Shown: positions 46,126 to 55,660 of the stretch, one piece after another
Layout: each line of letters starts with the position of its first letter
Numbering within the stretch: position 1 is the first letter of the stretch
Assembly: GCF_036010485.1 (NCBI RefSeq)
Contig: NZ_CP108568.1
Coordinates: 2,626,001-2,690,000 of the forward strand
Length of the DNA: 64,000 bases
DNA from: Streptomyces sp. NBC_01198
GTDB taxonomy: Bacteria; Actinomycetota; Actinomycetes; Streptomycetales; Streptomycetaceae
Direction: 5' to 3'
Program-made: the position numbers and the translations under genes
The notes under the pieces: model-generated
Told to the model about the DNA's origin: nothing
What the model saw: only the letters and a program-made list of their open reading frames with translations
Database searches by the model: none

Positions 46126-47123
46126 TCCACCTCTCCGATCTTCAGCATCTGCCGCATGTACACCGCGACCACGCCGAGCAGCAGCAGCACGGTGAGCAGT
46201 GCGATGGCGGCTCCGGAGGCGTAGTCGTTGACGCCGAACGCCTTTTCGTACGAGTAGGTGGTGAGCAGCTGGAACTCCGGTTCCGGGTGCCCGCCGCGCA
46301 TCAGCCACACCTGGGCGAAGACGCCCATGTCCCAGATCACCGACAGGGTCGTCATCATCACGACCAGCGGCTTGATGATCGGGAAGGTCACGTAGCGGAA
46401 GACGCCGAAGGCGTCGGCGCCGTCCAGCCGGGCGGCCTCCTCCAGCTCCTTGGGGACCTGGGTGAGACCGGCGCTCAGCGTGATCACCACGAACGGGATG
46501 GCGCCCCACACCACTTGGAGCATGATCACGCCCAGGCCCTCGGGGCCGGAGGCGAACCAGTTGTGGCCGGTGTAGTCGACGCCGGGCAGCTGGCTCAGCG
46601 TCCAGTTGACGACGCCGTAGTCGCTGTCGAACATCCACTTGAAGACGGTGACCGCGACCACCACGGGCATCGCCCAGCTGGCCACCAGGGCGATGTTCAC
46701 CAGGGTGCGGACCCAGCCGGAGACCCGCTGCAGCAGCAGGGCGACCAGCATGCCGATCACCATGGTGAGGATCACCGCGCTCGCCGCGAACAGCACGGTC
46801 CTGAGCACGACGGACCAGAACTCGCTGTCGCCGAGGATCGCCTGGTAGTTGTCGAAGCCGACCCAGCTGGCCGGTTTGAAGCCCCACAGCTGGGGCTTCT
46901 TGTACTCCTGGAAGGACAGCGTCCCGAGCTTGATCAGCGGATAGCCCAGGACGAGCACCAGCACCAGGATGCAGGGTGCGAGCAGCAGCCACGGTGTGGC
47001 CGCACGCCCCAGCGTGAGCCGGCGGCGCCGGGTGGCGCCCGGTCTCCCGGGCCGGCGGCCGGGAGGTGATGAGTGCCGCCGTGGCGGCGGCACCTTGGTG
47101 GTGGTGGTATCGGCGGCACTCAT
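46122..47123 (-). CDS. dasB: Chitobiose/GlcNAc oligomer ABC transporter permease DasB
   Basis: A 333-aa MalF-type permease with an Arg/Pro-rich cytoplasmic N-terminus, membrane segments from residue 43 (TPWLLLAPCILVLVLVLGYP) and EAA loop ELEEAARLDGADAFGVFRYVTF. ATG at 47123 has GAGGAG six bases upstream; the GTG just before it (47126) is too close. Confidence 0.93.
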   Translation of the reverse strand: MSAADTTTTKVPPPRRHSSPPGRRPGRPGATRRRRLTLGRAATPWLLLAPCILVLVLVLGYPLIKLGTLSFQEYKKPQLWGFKPASWVGFDNYQAILGDSEFWSVVLRTVLFAASAVILTMVIGMLVALLLQRVSGWVRTLVNIALVASWAMPVVVAVTVFKWMFDSDYGVVNWTLSQLPGVDYTGHNWFASGPEGLGVIMLQVVWGAIPFVVITLSAGLTQVPKELEEAARLDGADAFGVFRYVTFPIIKPLVVMMTTLSVIWDMGVFAQVWLMRGGHPEPEFQLLTTYSYEKAFGVNDYASGAAIALLTVLLLLGVVAVYMRQMLKIGEVE

Positions 47124-47168
47124 CACGTGCTCCTCAGCGGTCCCGGTCTCCTGTTGTGCGAGGACAGG

Positions 47169-48479
47169 TCAGTTCTTGACGTTCAGGACCTTGTCCATCG
47201 CGGCGTCGGCATCCTTGGCACCCTGCTCGACGGACTTCTTGCCGGTGGCGATGTTCTGCAGCATGGTCTGCAGGATCTGCGCCTTCTCGACACTGCCCCA
47301 GCCGGGCGCGGTCGGAACGAACCAGCTGCTCTCCGCCGCGGTCGCGGTGACCGCGGAGGCCGGGTCGGCCTTGAGGGTGGCCAGCTGGGTGTTGTTGTTC
47401 GGCAGGTTGCCCTTGGCCATCAGCGTGGTCTGGCCCTGGGTGTCGGTGAAGTCGTTGATCCACTCGGACGCCAGGTCGACGTTCTTCGACTTGGACGGCA
47501 CGGCCAGGTCGGAGCCGCCGAGGAAGACCGGGAGGGCCTTGCCGGACGGGCCGGGCATCACGAAGTTGACCAGGTTGTCCTTCAGCTTGCCGCCGGTCTT
47601 GTCGTACTTCGGGTCGGCGGCGGACGGCGCCTCCCAGCCGGGGGCGTAGATCATGGCCGACTTGCCCTGGCCGTAGACGATGTAGCGGTCGGACTCGTCC
47701 TTGGTGAGGTCGCCGTGCATGTACTTGCCCAGCGCGTCCTTCCAGGAGGTGAGGCCCTTGATCGCCGCGGGGGACTCCAGGGAGCCCTTCCACTGGCCGC
47801 CCTCGTTGGCGGCGATGGCGCCGCCGGCGTCGTAGACGAAGGACAGCGCGGCGTACCAGTCGCGCGAGGGCTGGTACCAGGCGTTGAACTTGGCGCCCTC
47901 CTTGGACTGGATCTTGTCCAGGTCGCCGGTCAGCTCGGTCCAGGTCTTCGGGGTGTCCTTGATACCGGCCGCGGAGGCGATGTCCTTGCGCCAGGTGGCG
48001 ATACGGGCGGCGGCGTAGTACGGCACGCCGTAGGTCTTGCCGTCGTAGTTCACCGACTGCTTCAGACCGTCGAGCCACTGGGCGGAGTTGTCGAACTTCG
48101 CCGCGTCCAGCTCCGCGAAGGCACCCTCGGCCATGTAGGGCACCATCTCGGTGTTGCCCATCTCGACGACGTCGGGCGCCTTGTCGGTGGCGAGCACGGC
48201 GTCAAGCTTGGCATTCTTGTCCGGCCATGCGTAGTACTCGTGCTTGACCTTCAGACCCGGGTGCTTGGCGATGATCGCGTCGTCGGCGGACTTCACCAGA
48301 TCCGGCCAGTTGTGCTGCGCGTCGACCGTCAGCCACACGGTGATGGTCTTGTCGGTGGTAGCCGCCGACGACGAACCGGCGTCCGCCTTCTTGTCGTCGT
48401 CCTTCTTGTCAGATCCACACGCCGCGATACCGACGATCATGGTCGCGACGCCGATCGCCGCGATGAGCTTGCGCTTCAC
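47169..48479 (-). CDS. dasA: Chitobiose-binding lipoprotein DasA
   Basis: A 436-aa family 1 solute-binding lipoprotein with signal peptide and lipobox IAACGSD near residue 21, followed by a Lys/Asp/Ser linker. It captures chitobiose or chitooligosaccharides for DasBC. GTG start with GGAGG upstream. Expression should be controlled by DasR through the dre sites at 48586 and 48610. Confidence 0.94.
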   Translation of the reverse strand: MKRKLIAAIGVATMIVGIAACGSDKKDDDKKADAGSSSAATTDKTITVWLTVDAQHNWPDLVKSADDAIIAKHPGLKVKHEYYAWPDKNAKLDAVLATDKAPDVVEMGNTEMVPYMAEGAFAELDAAKFDNSAQWLDGLKQSVNYDGKTYGVPYYAAARIATWRKDIASAAGIKDTPKTWTELTGDLDKIQSKEGAKFNAWYQPSRDWYAALSFVYDAGGAIAANEGGQWKGSLESPAAIKGLTSWKDALGKYMHGDLTKDESDRYIVYGQGKSAMIYAPGWEAPSAADPKYDKTGGKLKDNLVNFVMPGPSGKALPVFLGGSDLAVPSKSKNVDLASEWINDFTDTQGQTTLMAKGNLPNNNTQLATLKADPASAVTATAAESSWFVPTAPGWGSVEKAQILQTMLQNIATGKKSVEQGAKDADAAMDKVLNVKN

Positions 48480-48585
48480 GCCACCCTCCTCAGGATGCCC
48501 GAAACTCCCCCCACCGCCCGAATTGCCGGCCGCCGTACGAGAAAACGGCGGACGAGTCCTGCTCGTGGGTCTGGGAATGGCCGTT

Positions 48586-48625
48586 AATGGTTTAGACCAG
48601 TACCGGGAGCTTGGCCTAGACCTTT
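48586..48625. promoter_or_regulatory. Tandem dre sites between dasA and dasR
   Basis: AATGGTTTAGACCAGT (48586-48601, 13 of 16 to consensus) and CTTGGCCTAGACCTTT (48610-48625, 11 of 16), centres 24 bp apart. The remaining divergent region (48480-48797) has no gene. Confidence 0.78.
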
Positions 48626-48683
48626 AGGGGTGTCAAGGGTGTATAAGAGCACCCGTCGGGTCTGTTATCGGACCGACACCTGA

Positions 48684-49568
<885 letters not shown>

Positions 49569-49669
49569 ACTCCCCGGCGCCCGCGGGGCGTCAACCCGGC
49601 AGCCGGATGACCCGACCGGCTGACACGGCGACCGATCCGTGCACGGGTAGTGACGACCGCCGGTAACCT

Positions 49670-49709
49670 CCCCTAGATTTCCTGCGCATTACACACGTCG
49701 CTCTAGGGG
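49670..49709. promoter_or_regulatory. Inverted repeat upstream of the symporter operon
   Basis: CCCCTAGA (49670-49677) and TCTAGGGG (49702-49709) flank 24 bp, ending 15 bp before the start codon; operator or RNA hairpin. Confidence 0.45.
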
Positions 49710-49724
49710 ACGGGAGCACCACCC

Positions 49725-49982
49725 ATGCCGGAAGCACCACCGGACCCACGGCCACCGGTCATCACCCCCAGCCGGGTGGTGGCCGGACTGTGCCTGCTCG
49801 CACCGTTCGTCGCCCTGCTGTGGGTGAACTCCTACTCGCGCCTGACACCGGCCTTCATCGGTATCCCGTTCTTCTACTGGTACCAGATGGCCTGGGTGCC
49901 GGTGACCGCCGCGCTGACCTACGCCGCGTACGCGCTCGTACGCCGTGAGGAGCGGGCACGCAAGGCGGGTGGCGCCAGGTGA
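49725..49982 (+). CDS. DUF3311 small membrane protein
   Basis: An 85-aa protein with two membrane segments (VVAGLCLLAPFVALLWVNSY and WVPVTAALTYAAYALV), the pattern of DUF3311. It overlaps the symporter start (GTGA) and is probably its small accessory subunit, as in other actinobacterial pairs. Confidence 0.88.
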   Translation: MPEAPPDPRPPVITPSRVVAGLCLLAPFVALLWVNSYSRLTPAFIGIPFFYWYQMAWVPVTAALTYAAYALVRREERARKAGGAR

Positions 49983-51625
49983 AGGACGGGGTCAACGGCG
50001 TCGCTCTCGGCGTCTTCATCTTCTTCTTCCTGGCCGTCACGGTGCTCGGCTTCCTCGCCGCCCGCTGGCGGCGTGCCGCCGACCCACTGCACCTGGACGA
50101 ATGGGGCCTGGGCGGGCGGAGTTTCGGCACCTGGGTGACCTGGTTCCTGCTCGGCGGCGACCTCTACACCGCCTACACCTTCGTCGCGGTGCCCGCCGCG
50201 ATCTACTCGGCGGGCGCCGGCGGCTTCTTCGCGGTGCCCTACACGATCATCACCTACCCGCTGGTCTTCCTCTTCCTGCCGCGGCTGTGGTCGGTCTCGC
50301 ACAAGCACGGCTACGTCACCTCCTCGGACTTCATCCGCGGGCGGTTCGGGTCCAAGAGCCTGTCGGTGGCCGTCGCGATCACCGGCATCATCGCCACGAT
50401 GCCGTACATCGCGCTGCAACTGGTGGGCATCCAGGCGGTGCTCGACGTGATGGGGGTCGGCGGCAGCGACTCCACGAACTGGTTCCTCAAGGACCTGCCG
50501 CTGCTGATCGCCTTCGGCGTGCTCGCCGCGTACACCTACTCCTCCGGGCTGCGGGCGCCCGCGCTGATCGCCTTCGTCAAGGACGCGCTGATCTACATCG
50601 TCATCGCGGTCGCGATCATCTACATCCCCTACAAGCTCGGCGGCTTCGACGACATCTTCAGCAAGGCCGGCGCCGCCTACGCCGTGAAGACCAACGGGGT
50701 GCCGCGCGGTTCGCTGGTGACCGGCCCGCAGGCCCAGTGGGCGTACGCCACGCTGGCGATGGGCTCGGCGATGGCGCTCTTCCTCTACCCGCACTCGGTG
50801 ACGGCCGTGCTGTCCAGCAGGAGCCGCGACACCATCCGCCGCAACACCACGATCCTGCCGCTGTACTCGCTGATGCTCGGGCTGCTGGCGCTGCTCGGCT
50901 TCATGGCGCTCGCCGCGGACGTCGGCGGCAAGGGCTACAACGCCCAGCTGGCGATCCCGCAGCTGTTCGAGAACATGTTCCCCTCGTGGTTCGCCGGAGT
51001 CGCCTTCGCGGCGATCGGCATCGGGGCACTCGTGCCCGCCGCGATCATGTCCATCGCGGCGGCCAACCTCTTCACCCGCAACATCTACCGGGACCTGATC
51101 AAACCGGACGCCACACCCGCGCAGCAGACCGCCGTCTCCAAGGCGGTGTCCCTGGTGGTGAAGGTGGGCGCGCTGGTCTTCGTCCTGACCATGGACAAGA
51201 CGGTGGCGATCAACTTCCAGCTGCTGGGCGGGATCTGGATCCTGCAGACCGTTCCGGCCATAGTCGGCGGGCTGTTCACCCGCTGGTTCCACCGCTGGGC
51301 GCTGCTCGCGGGCTGGGCGGCGGGCATGGGCTACGGGACGTGGAAGGCGTACGAGCAGAGCAGTCCGGCGCAGTCGCACTTCGGCGGCAACTCGGACATG
51401 ATCCCGTGGATCGGCGAGAAGGGCTACATCGGCCTGACCGCGTTCGTGCTCAACATCGGCGTCGCCGTCGTCCTCACGCTGGTGCTGCGCGCGCTCAAGG
51501 CGCCGGCGGGCGTGGACGAGACCGCCCCGACGGACTACACGGCCGAGGCGACCCCCGCCCTCCCCGAACCCACCGACCCGGCCCCGGGCCCCACCCCCGG
51601 CCTCCCAGAACCCGCGGGAGCCTGA
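49979..51625 (+). CDS. Sodium:solute symporter family permease (MctP-like)
   Basis: A 548-aa SSS-family transporter with about 13 membrane segments, the first starting GVALGVFIFFFLAVTVLGFL, and a Pro/Glu/Thr-rich cytoplasmic tail. It resembles MctP monocarboxylate permeases, which take up lactate, pyruvate, acetate or amino acids, but substrate is inferred. GTG start coupled to the DUF3311 gene. Confidence 0.88.
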   Translation: MKDGVNGVALGVFIFFFLAVTVLGFLAARWRRAADPLHLDEWGLGGRSFGTWVTWFLLGGDLYTAYTFVAVPAAIYSAGAGGFFAVPYTIITYPLVFLFLPRLWSVSHKHGYVTSSDFIRGRFGSKSLSVAVAITGIIATMPYIALQLVGIQAVLDVMGVGGSDSTNWFLKDLPLLIAFGVLAAYTYSSGLRAPALIAFVKDALIYIVIAVAIIYIPYKLGGFDDIFSKAGAAYAVKTNGVPRGSLVTGPQAQWAYATLAMGSAMALFLYPHSVTAVLSSRSRDTIRRNTTILPLYSLMLGLLALLGFMALAADVGGKGYNAQLAIPQLFENMFPSWFAGVAFAAIGIGALVPAAIMSIAAANLFTRNIYRDLIKPDATPAQQTAVSKAVSLVVKVGALVFVLTMDKTVAINFQLLGGIWILQTVPAIVGGLFTRWFHRWALLAGWAAGMGYGTWKAYEQSSPAQSHFGGNSDMIPWIGEKGYIGLTAFVLNIGVAVVLTLVLRALKAPAGVDETAPTDYTAEATPALPEPTDPAPGPTPGLPEPAGA

Positions 51626-51663
51626 CCGCCACCCCGGAGGCGGGCGCCCGCCAGGGGGCCCGC

Positions 51664-52629
51664 CTACGCGGAGCGGAGGTCGGAGCGGAAGGCGCGCCGG
51701 TAGGCCTGGGGGGTCGTGCCCACCCACTGGCCGAAGTGGTGCCGCAAGGTGGCGGCGTTGCCGAACCCGGCCCTGACCGCGACGGAGTCGACCGTCGCGT
51801 CGGTGCCTTCGAGGAGTTCGCGGGCCAGCAGCACCCGCTGCCCCAGCAGCCAGCGGTACGGCGTCGTGCCGGTCTCCTGGTGGAAGCGGCGGGCGAACGT
51901 CCGCGGTGACATGTGGGCGCGGGCGGCCAGTTCGTCCACGGTGACCTCCCGGTCGAGGTGGCGCTCCATCCAGGACAGCACGCCGGAGACCGAGTCACCG
52001 GTGACCCGGGGCATCGGCCGGTCGACGTACTGCGCCTGCCCGCCCTCCCGGTGCGGCGGTACGACCATCCGGCGGGCGATCCCGTTGGCGACCCCGGCGC
52101 CCTGCTCCTTGCGCACCAGGTGCAGGCTCGCGTCGATACCCGCCGAGGTGCCGGCCGAGGTGACGACCCCGGAGTCGTCCACGTAGAGCACGTCGAGCTC
52201 CACCCGGGCCTTCGGGTAGCGGGCGGCCAGCAGGTCGGTGTGCCGCCAGTGCGCCGCGCACCGCCGGCCGTCGAGCAGCCCGGCCGCGCCCAGCGCGAAG
52301 ACCCCCGAGCAGACGCTCAGGACGGTCGCGCCGCGCTCCACCGCCCTGTTGAGCGCCCGCAGGACCTCCGGCGGGAACTCCCGCGCGGCGAAGCCGTCGG
52401 CGGCGGGCACGGCCACCAGGTCGGCCTCGTCCAGCCGGTCGAGGTCCTCCACGGCGACCAGGTCGAAGCCGGCGTGCGTGCGCAGCCGCGCACCCTCCGC
52501 CGAGACGACCGCGAAGTCGTAGACGGGCAGGCCGTCCTCGCTCCGGTCGAGGCCGAAGACCTCGCACAGCACTCCCAGTTCGAAGGGGTGGACCCCGTCG
52601 AGCAGCACCACGGCGACATTCTGCAGCAT
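51664..52629 (-). CDS. GlxA family regulator (DJ-1/PfpI plus AraC)
   Basis: A 321-aa protein with an N-terminal DJ-1/PfpI-like domain (VAVVLLDGVHPFELGVLCEV, SVCSGVFALGAAGLLDGRR) and a C-terminal AraC double helix-turn-helix (VDELAARAHMSPRTFARRFH, DSVAVRAGFGNAATLRHHFG). Targets unknown. It lies near nrdAB, where S. coelicolor has the AraC-like nrdS, but on the other side and opposite strand, so equivalence is doubtful. Confidence 0.87.
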   Translation of the reverse strand: MLQNVAVVLLDGVHPFELGVLCEVFGLDRSEDGLPVYDFAVVSAEGARLRTHAGFDLVAVEDLDRLDEADLVAVPAADGFAAREFPPEVLRALNRAVERGATVLSVCSGVFALGAAGLLDGRRCAAHWRHTDLLAARYPKARVELDVLYVDDSGVVTSAGTSAGIDASLHLVRKEQGAGVANGIARRMVVPPHREGGQAQYVDRPMPRVTGDSVSGVLSWMERHLDREVTVDELAARAHMSPRTFARRFHQETGTTPYRWLLGQRVLLARELLEGTDATVDSVAVRAGFGNAATLRHHFGQWVGTTPQAYRRAFRSDLRSA

Positions 52630-52717
52630 GCTCCGAGCATCGCAGATGGCAGGATGTCGCGGTAGTACGGCAGCGCTGCCACTTTCCGGCCGACAGTGGC
52701 ATCGCGACCATTGACTC

Positions 52718-52903
52718 ATGACAGTTCTCCTGGACATCGCCGCACTGCTCGCCCTCGCCCTGGCCCTGACCGCCGTGCCGCTCATGGGCCACCGCACCGA
52801 CCTCCGCATCACCCGCGAGATCCGCGCCGCCGAGCGCGGCGGAGGGGCCCGCCACCCGCTCGAACAGGCCCCGCGGGCAAGGGAGGACCAGCCGGTGGGG
52901 TAG
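52718..52903 (+). CDS. Putative small membrane protein
   Basis: A 61-aa ORF with one hydrophobic segment (VLLDIAALLALALALTAVPL) and a charged C-terminus (RITREIRAAERGG). Divergent from the GlxA-type gene. No clear ribosome site. Coding bias is consistent with a gene but I do not recognise a family. Confidence 0.5.
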   Translation: MTVLLDIAALLALALALTAVPLMGHRTDLRITREIRAAERGGGARHPLEQAPRAREDQPVG

Positions 52904-52921
52904 CGAACCCCCGCCATCGCG

Positions 52922-52968
52922 ACACAACATGTAGGCGTCACCCCGAGACCCGGCACAAGATGTATGCT
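52922..52968. promoter_or_regulatory. Tandem NrdR boxes
   Basis: ACACAACATGTAGGCG (52922-52937) and GCACAAGATGTATGCT (52953-52968) start 31 bp apart, the spacing of NrdR operators that repress ribonucleotide reductase genes. Confidence 0.75.
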
Positions 52969-52969
52969 C

Positions 52970-53115
52970 AATCTCGCTGCCCGCAGGGGAAGCCGGTGCG
53001 AATCCGGCGCTGCCCCGCAACGGTGAGCGGAGCAATCGGGACACCCCCGGGCCAAGCCCCGGGGGCACGCCCGTGCGCGTCCCGCACAGCCCGATCGCCT
53101 GCCCGCAGCCGGCGC
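52970..53115 (+). ncRNA. Cobalamin (adenosylcobalamin) riboswitch of nrdAB
   Basis: GGGAAGCCGGTGCGAATCCG, GCTGCCCCGCAACGGTGAG and the 3' AGCCCGATCGCCTGCC element are diagnostic of the cobalamin riboswitch. It precedes class Ia nrdA; in S. coelicolor this riboswitch is known to shut off nrdABS when coenzyme B12 is available, leaving the B12-dependent class II enzyme. Confidence 0.93.
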
Positions 53116-53263
53116 CCGCACGGTCCCCACGACCGGTGGCGCCGACGAGTCCGGGCCTCGCGGAGTGGGCCTGCGGACGCGGTCCCGCATGCCCGCACGC
53201 ATGCCCGGCCCCCTCCGTCCCTCCCGCCTGGCCGCCGCCGCGTACGAGGGAGACCGCACCACC

Positions 53264-55660
53264 GTGACCATCGCGCCCGAAGCCCCCGCAACCACCGGGG
53301 ACTCACCCGTAGCCGTGCCCCCCGGCGCCGACAGCGCCGGCGCCGACCTGCTGCGCACCCTCGTCGCGCTCTGCGCCGACCTGCCCGACACCGACCCGGG
53401 ACGGGTCGCCGCCGCCGCGCTGCGCGGCCGCAGCGGTGCCGCCGACACCGCCGAACTGCGCGGGCTCGCCGCCGAGTCAGCCGCCGGGCTGATCTCCGAG
53501 GACCCCGCCTACTCGCGGCTCGCCGCCCGGCTGCTCGCGCTCGCCATCACCGAGGAGGCCGCCTCCCAGGGCTCGGTGTCCTTCACCACCGCCATCGCGG
53601 TGGGCCACCGCGAAGGCCTGGTCGCCGACCGCACCGCGGACTTCGTGGAACGCCACGCGGCCCGGCTGGACGCGATGGTCGACCGGGCGCTCGCCGAGCG
53701 TGCCGACGACCGCTTCGGCTACTTCGGCCTGCGCACCCTCTACAGCCGCTACCTGCTGCGCCACCCGCTGACCCGCAAGGTGATCGAGACACCGCAGCAC
53801 TTCATGCTGCGGGTCGCTGCCGGCCTCGCCGAGGACGACACCACCGCCGCCGTCGACCAGGTGGCCGCGCTCTACCGGCTGATGAGCGCCCTGGACTACC
53901 TGCCCAGCTCGCCGACCCTCTTCAACTCCGGTACGCGGCACCCGCAGATGTCGTCCTGCTACCTGCTGGACTCGCCGCTGGACGAGCTGGACTCGATCTA
54001 CGAGCGCTACCAGCAGGTAGCGCGGCTCTCCAAGCACGCGGGCGGCATCGGCCTGTCCTACTCCCGTATCCGGGCCAGGGGCTCGCTGATCCGCGGCACC
54101 AACGGGCACTCCAACGGCATCGTCCCGTTCTTGAAGACCCTCGACGCCTCGGTGGCGGCGGTCAACCAGGGCGGCCGGCGCAAGGGCGCGGCCGCCGTCT
54201 ACCTGGAGACCTGGCACGCCGACATCGAGGAATTCCTCGAACTGCGCGACAACACCGGCGAGGACGCCCGCCGCACCCACAACCTGAACCTCGCGCACTG
54301 GGTGCCCGACGAGTTCATGCGCCGGGTCGACTCCGACGCCGGCTGGTCGCTGTTCTCCCCCGCCGACGTGCCCGAACTGGTCGACCTGTGGGGCGACGAA
54401 TTCGACGCCGCCTACCGCGCGGCCGAGGCGGCGGGCCTGGCACAGCGCACCATCCCGGCGCGCGAGCTGTACGGCCGGATGATGCGCACCCTCGCGCAGA
54501 CCGGCAACGGCTGGATGACCTTCAAGGACGCCTCGAACCGCACCGCCAACCAGACGGCGCTGCCCGGCAACACCGTGCACTCCTCCAACCTGTGCACCGA
54601 GATCCTGGAGGTCACCGACGACTCCGAGACCGCGGTCTGCAACCTCGGCTCGGTCAACCTGAGCGCCTTCGTGACCCCGGACGGCGAACTCGACTGGCAG
54701 CGGCTTGACGAGACCGTGCACACCGCGGTGACCTTCCTGGATCGGGTCGTCGACATCAACTTCTACCCGACCGAGCAGGCCGGCCGCTCCAACTCCCGCT
54801 GGCGGCCGGTCGGTCTGGGCGTCATGGGCCTGCAGGACGTGTTCTTCAAGCTGCGGCTGCCGTTCGGCTCCGCCGAGGCGCGCGCGCTGTCCACGAAGAT
54901 CGCCGAGCGGATCATGCTCGCCGCGTACGAGGCCTCCTGCGACCTGGCCGAGCGCAACGGGCCTCTGCCCGCGTGGGACCAGACCCGTACCGCCGCGGGA
55001 GTGCTGCACCCCGACCACTACGGCGTCGAGTTCAGCTGGCCCGAGCGCTGGGCGGCGCTGCGCGAGCGGGTCGCCGCGACCGGGATGCGCAACGCGCTGC
55101 TGCTGGCGATCGCCCCGACCGCGACCATCGCCTCCATCGCCGGGTCCTACGAGTGCGTCGAGCCGCAGGTCTCCAACCTCTTCAAGCGCGAGACCCTGTC
55201 GGGCGAGTTCCTCCAGGTCAACTCCTACCTGGTGGCCGACCTCAAGCAGCTCGGGGTGTGGGACGCCCAGACCAGGGAGGCGCTGCGGGACGCCAACGGC
55301 TCCGTGCAGGGTTTCAGCTGGATCCCCGCCGAGGTGCGCGAGCTCTACCGCACCGCATGGGAGCTGCCGCAGCGGGCGCTGATCGACATGGCCGCGGCCC
55401 GCACGCCGTATCTGGACCAGAGCCAGTCGCTGAACCTGTTCCTGGAGACCCCCACCATCGGCAAGCTCTCCTCGATGTACGCCTACGCGTGGAAGCAGGG
55501 CCTGAAGACCACCTACTACCTGCGCTCCCGCCCGGCCACCCGGATCGCCCGGGCCGCCCAGGCCGCCGTACCCGCCGCCGTGCCGGTCCCCCCGGCCGCC
55601 GACGCCGACGCGATCGCCTGCTCCCTGGAAAACCCCGAGTCCTGCGAGGCCTGCCAGTAA
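53264..55660 (+). CDS. nrdA: Class Ia ribonucleoside-diphosphate reductase, alpha subunit
   Basis: A 798-aa catalytic subunit reducing NDPs to dNDPs. Visible features: SSPTLFNSGTRHPQMSSCYL (first active-site cysteine), NLCTEILEV and AVCNLGSVNLS (radical and second cysteine), IAPTATIASIAGSYECVEPQ, and the C-terminal redox pair CEAC in ENPESCEACQ. GTG at 53264 begins VTIAPEAP, matching the family; the upstream ORF extension runs through the riboswitch linker. Overlaps nrdB by TAATG. Confidence 0.94.
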   Translation: MTIAPEAPATTGDSPVAVPPGADSAGADLLRTLVALCADLPDTDPGRVAAAALRGRSGAADTAELRGLAAESAAGLISEDPAYSRLAARLLALAITEEAASQGSVSFTTAIAVGHREGLVADRTADFVERHAARLDAMVDRALAERADDRFGYFGLRTLYSRYLLRHPLTRKVIETPQHFMLRVAAGLAEDDTTAAVDQVAALYRLMSALDYLPSSPTLFNSGTRHPQMSSCYLLDSPLDELDSIYERYQQVARLSKHAGGIGLSYSRIRARGSLIRGTNGHSNGIVPFLKTLDASVAAVNQGGRRKGAAAVYLETWHADIEEFLELRDNTGEDARRTHNLNLAHWVPDEFMRRVDSDAGWSLFSPADVPELVDLWGDEFDAAYRAAEAAGLAQRTIPARELYGRMMRTLAQTGNGWMTFKDASNRTANQTALPGNTVHSSNLCTEILEVTDDSETAVCNLGSVNLSAFVTPDGELDWQRLDETVHTAVTFLDRVVDINFYPTEQAGRSNSRWRPVGLGVMGLQDVFFKLRLPFGSAEARALSTKIAERIMLAAYEASCDLAERNGPLPAWDQTRTAAGVLHPDHYGVEFSWPERWAALRERVAATGMRNALLLAIAPTATIASIAGSYECVEPQVSNLFKRETLSGEFLQVNSYLVADLKQLGVWDAQTREALRDANGSVQGFSWIPAEVRELYRTAWELPQRALIDMAAARTPYLDQSQSLNLFLETPTIGKLSSMYAYAWKQGLKTTYYLRSRPATRIARAAQAAVPAAVPVPPAADADAIACSLENPESCEACQ

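Noticed and set aside
51664..52629. nrdS
   Set aside because: It is AraC-type and near nrdAB, but has a DJ-1 domain, the wrong position and the opposite strand.
52978..53020. tRNA-like GGTGCGAATCC sequence
   Set aside because: It belongs to the conserved core of the cobalamin riboswitch; no acceptor or anticodon stem can be formed.
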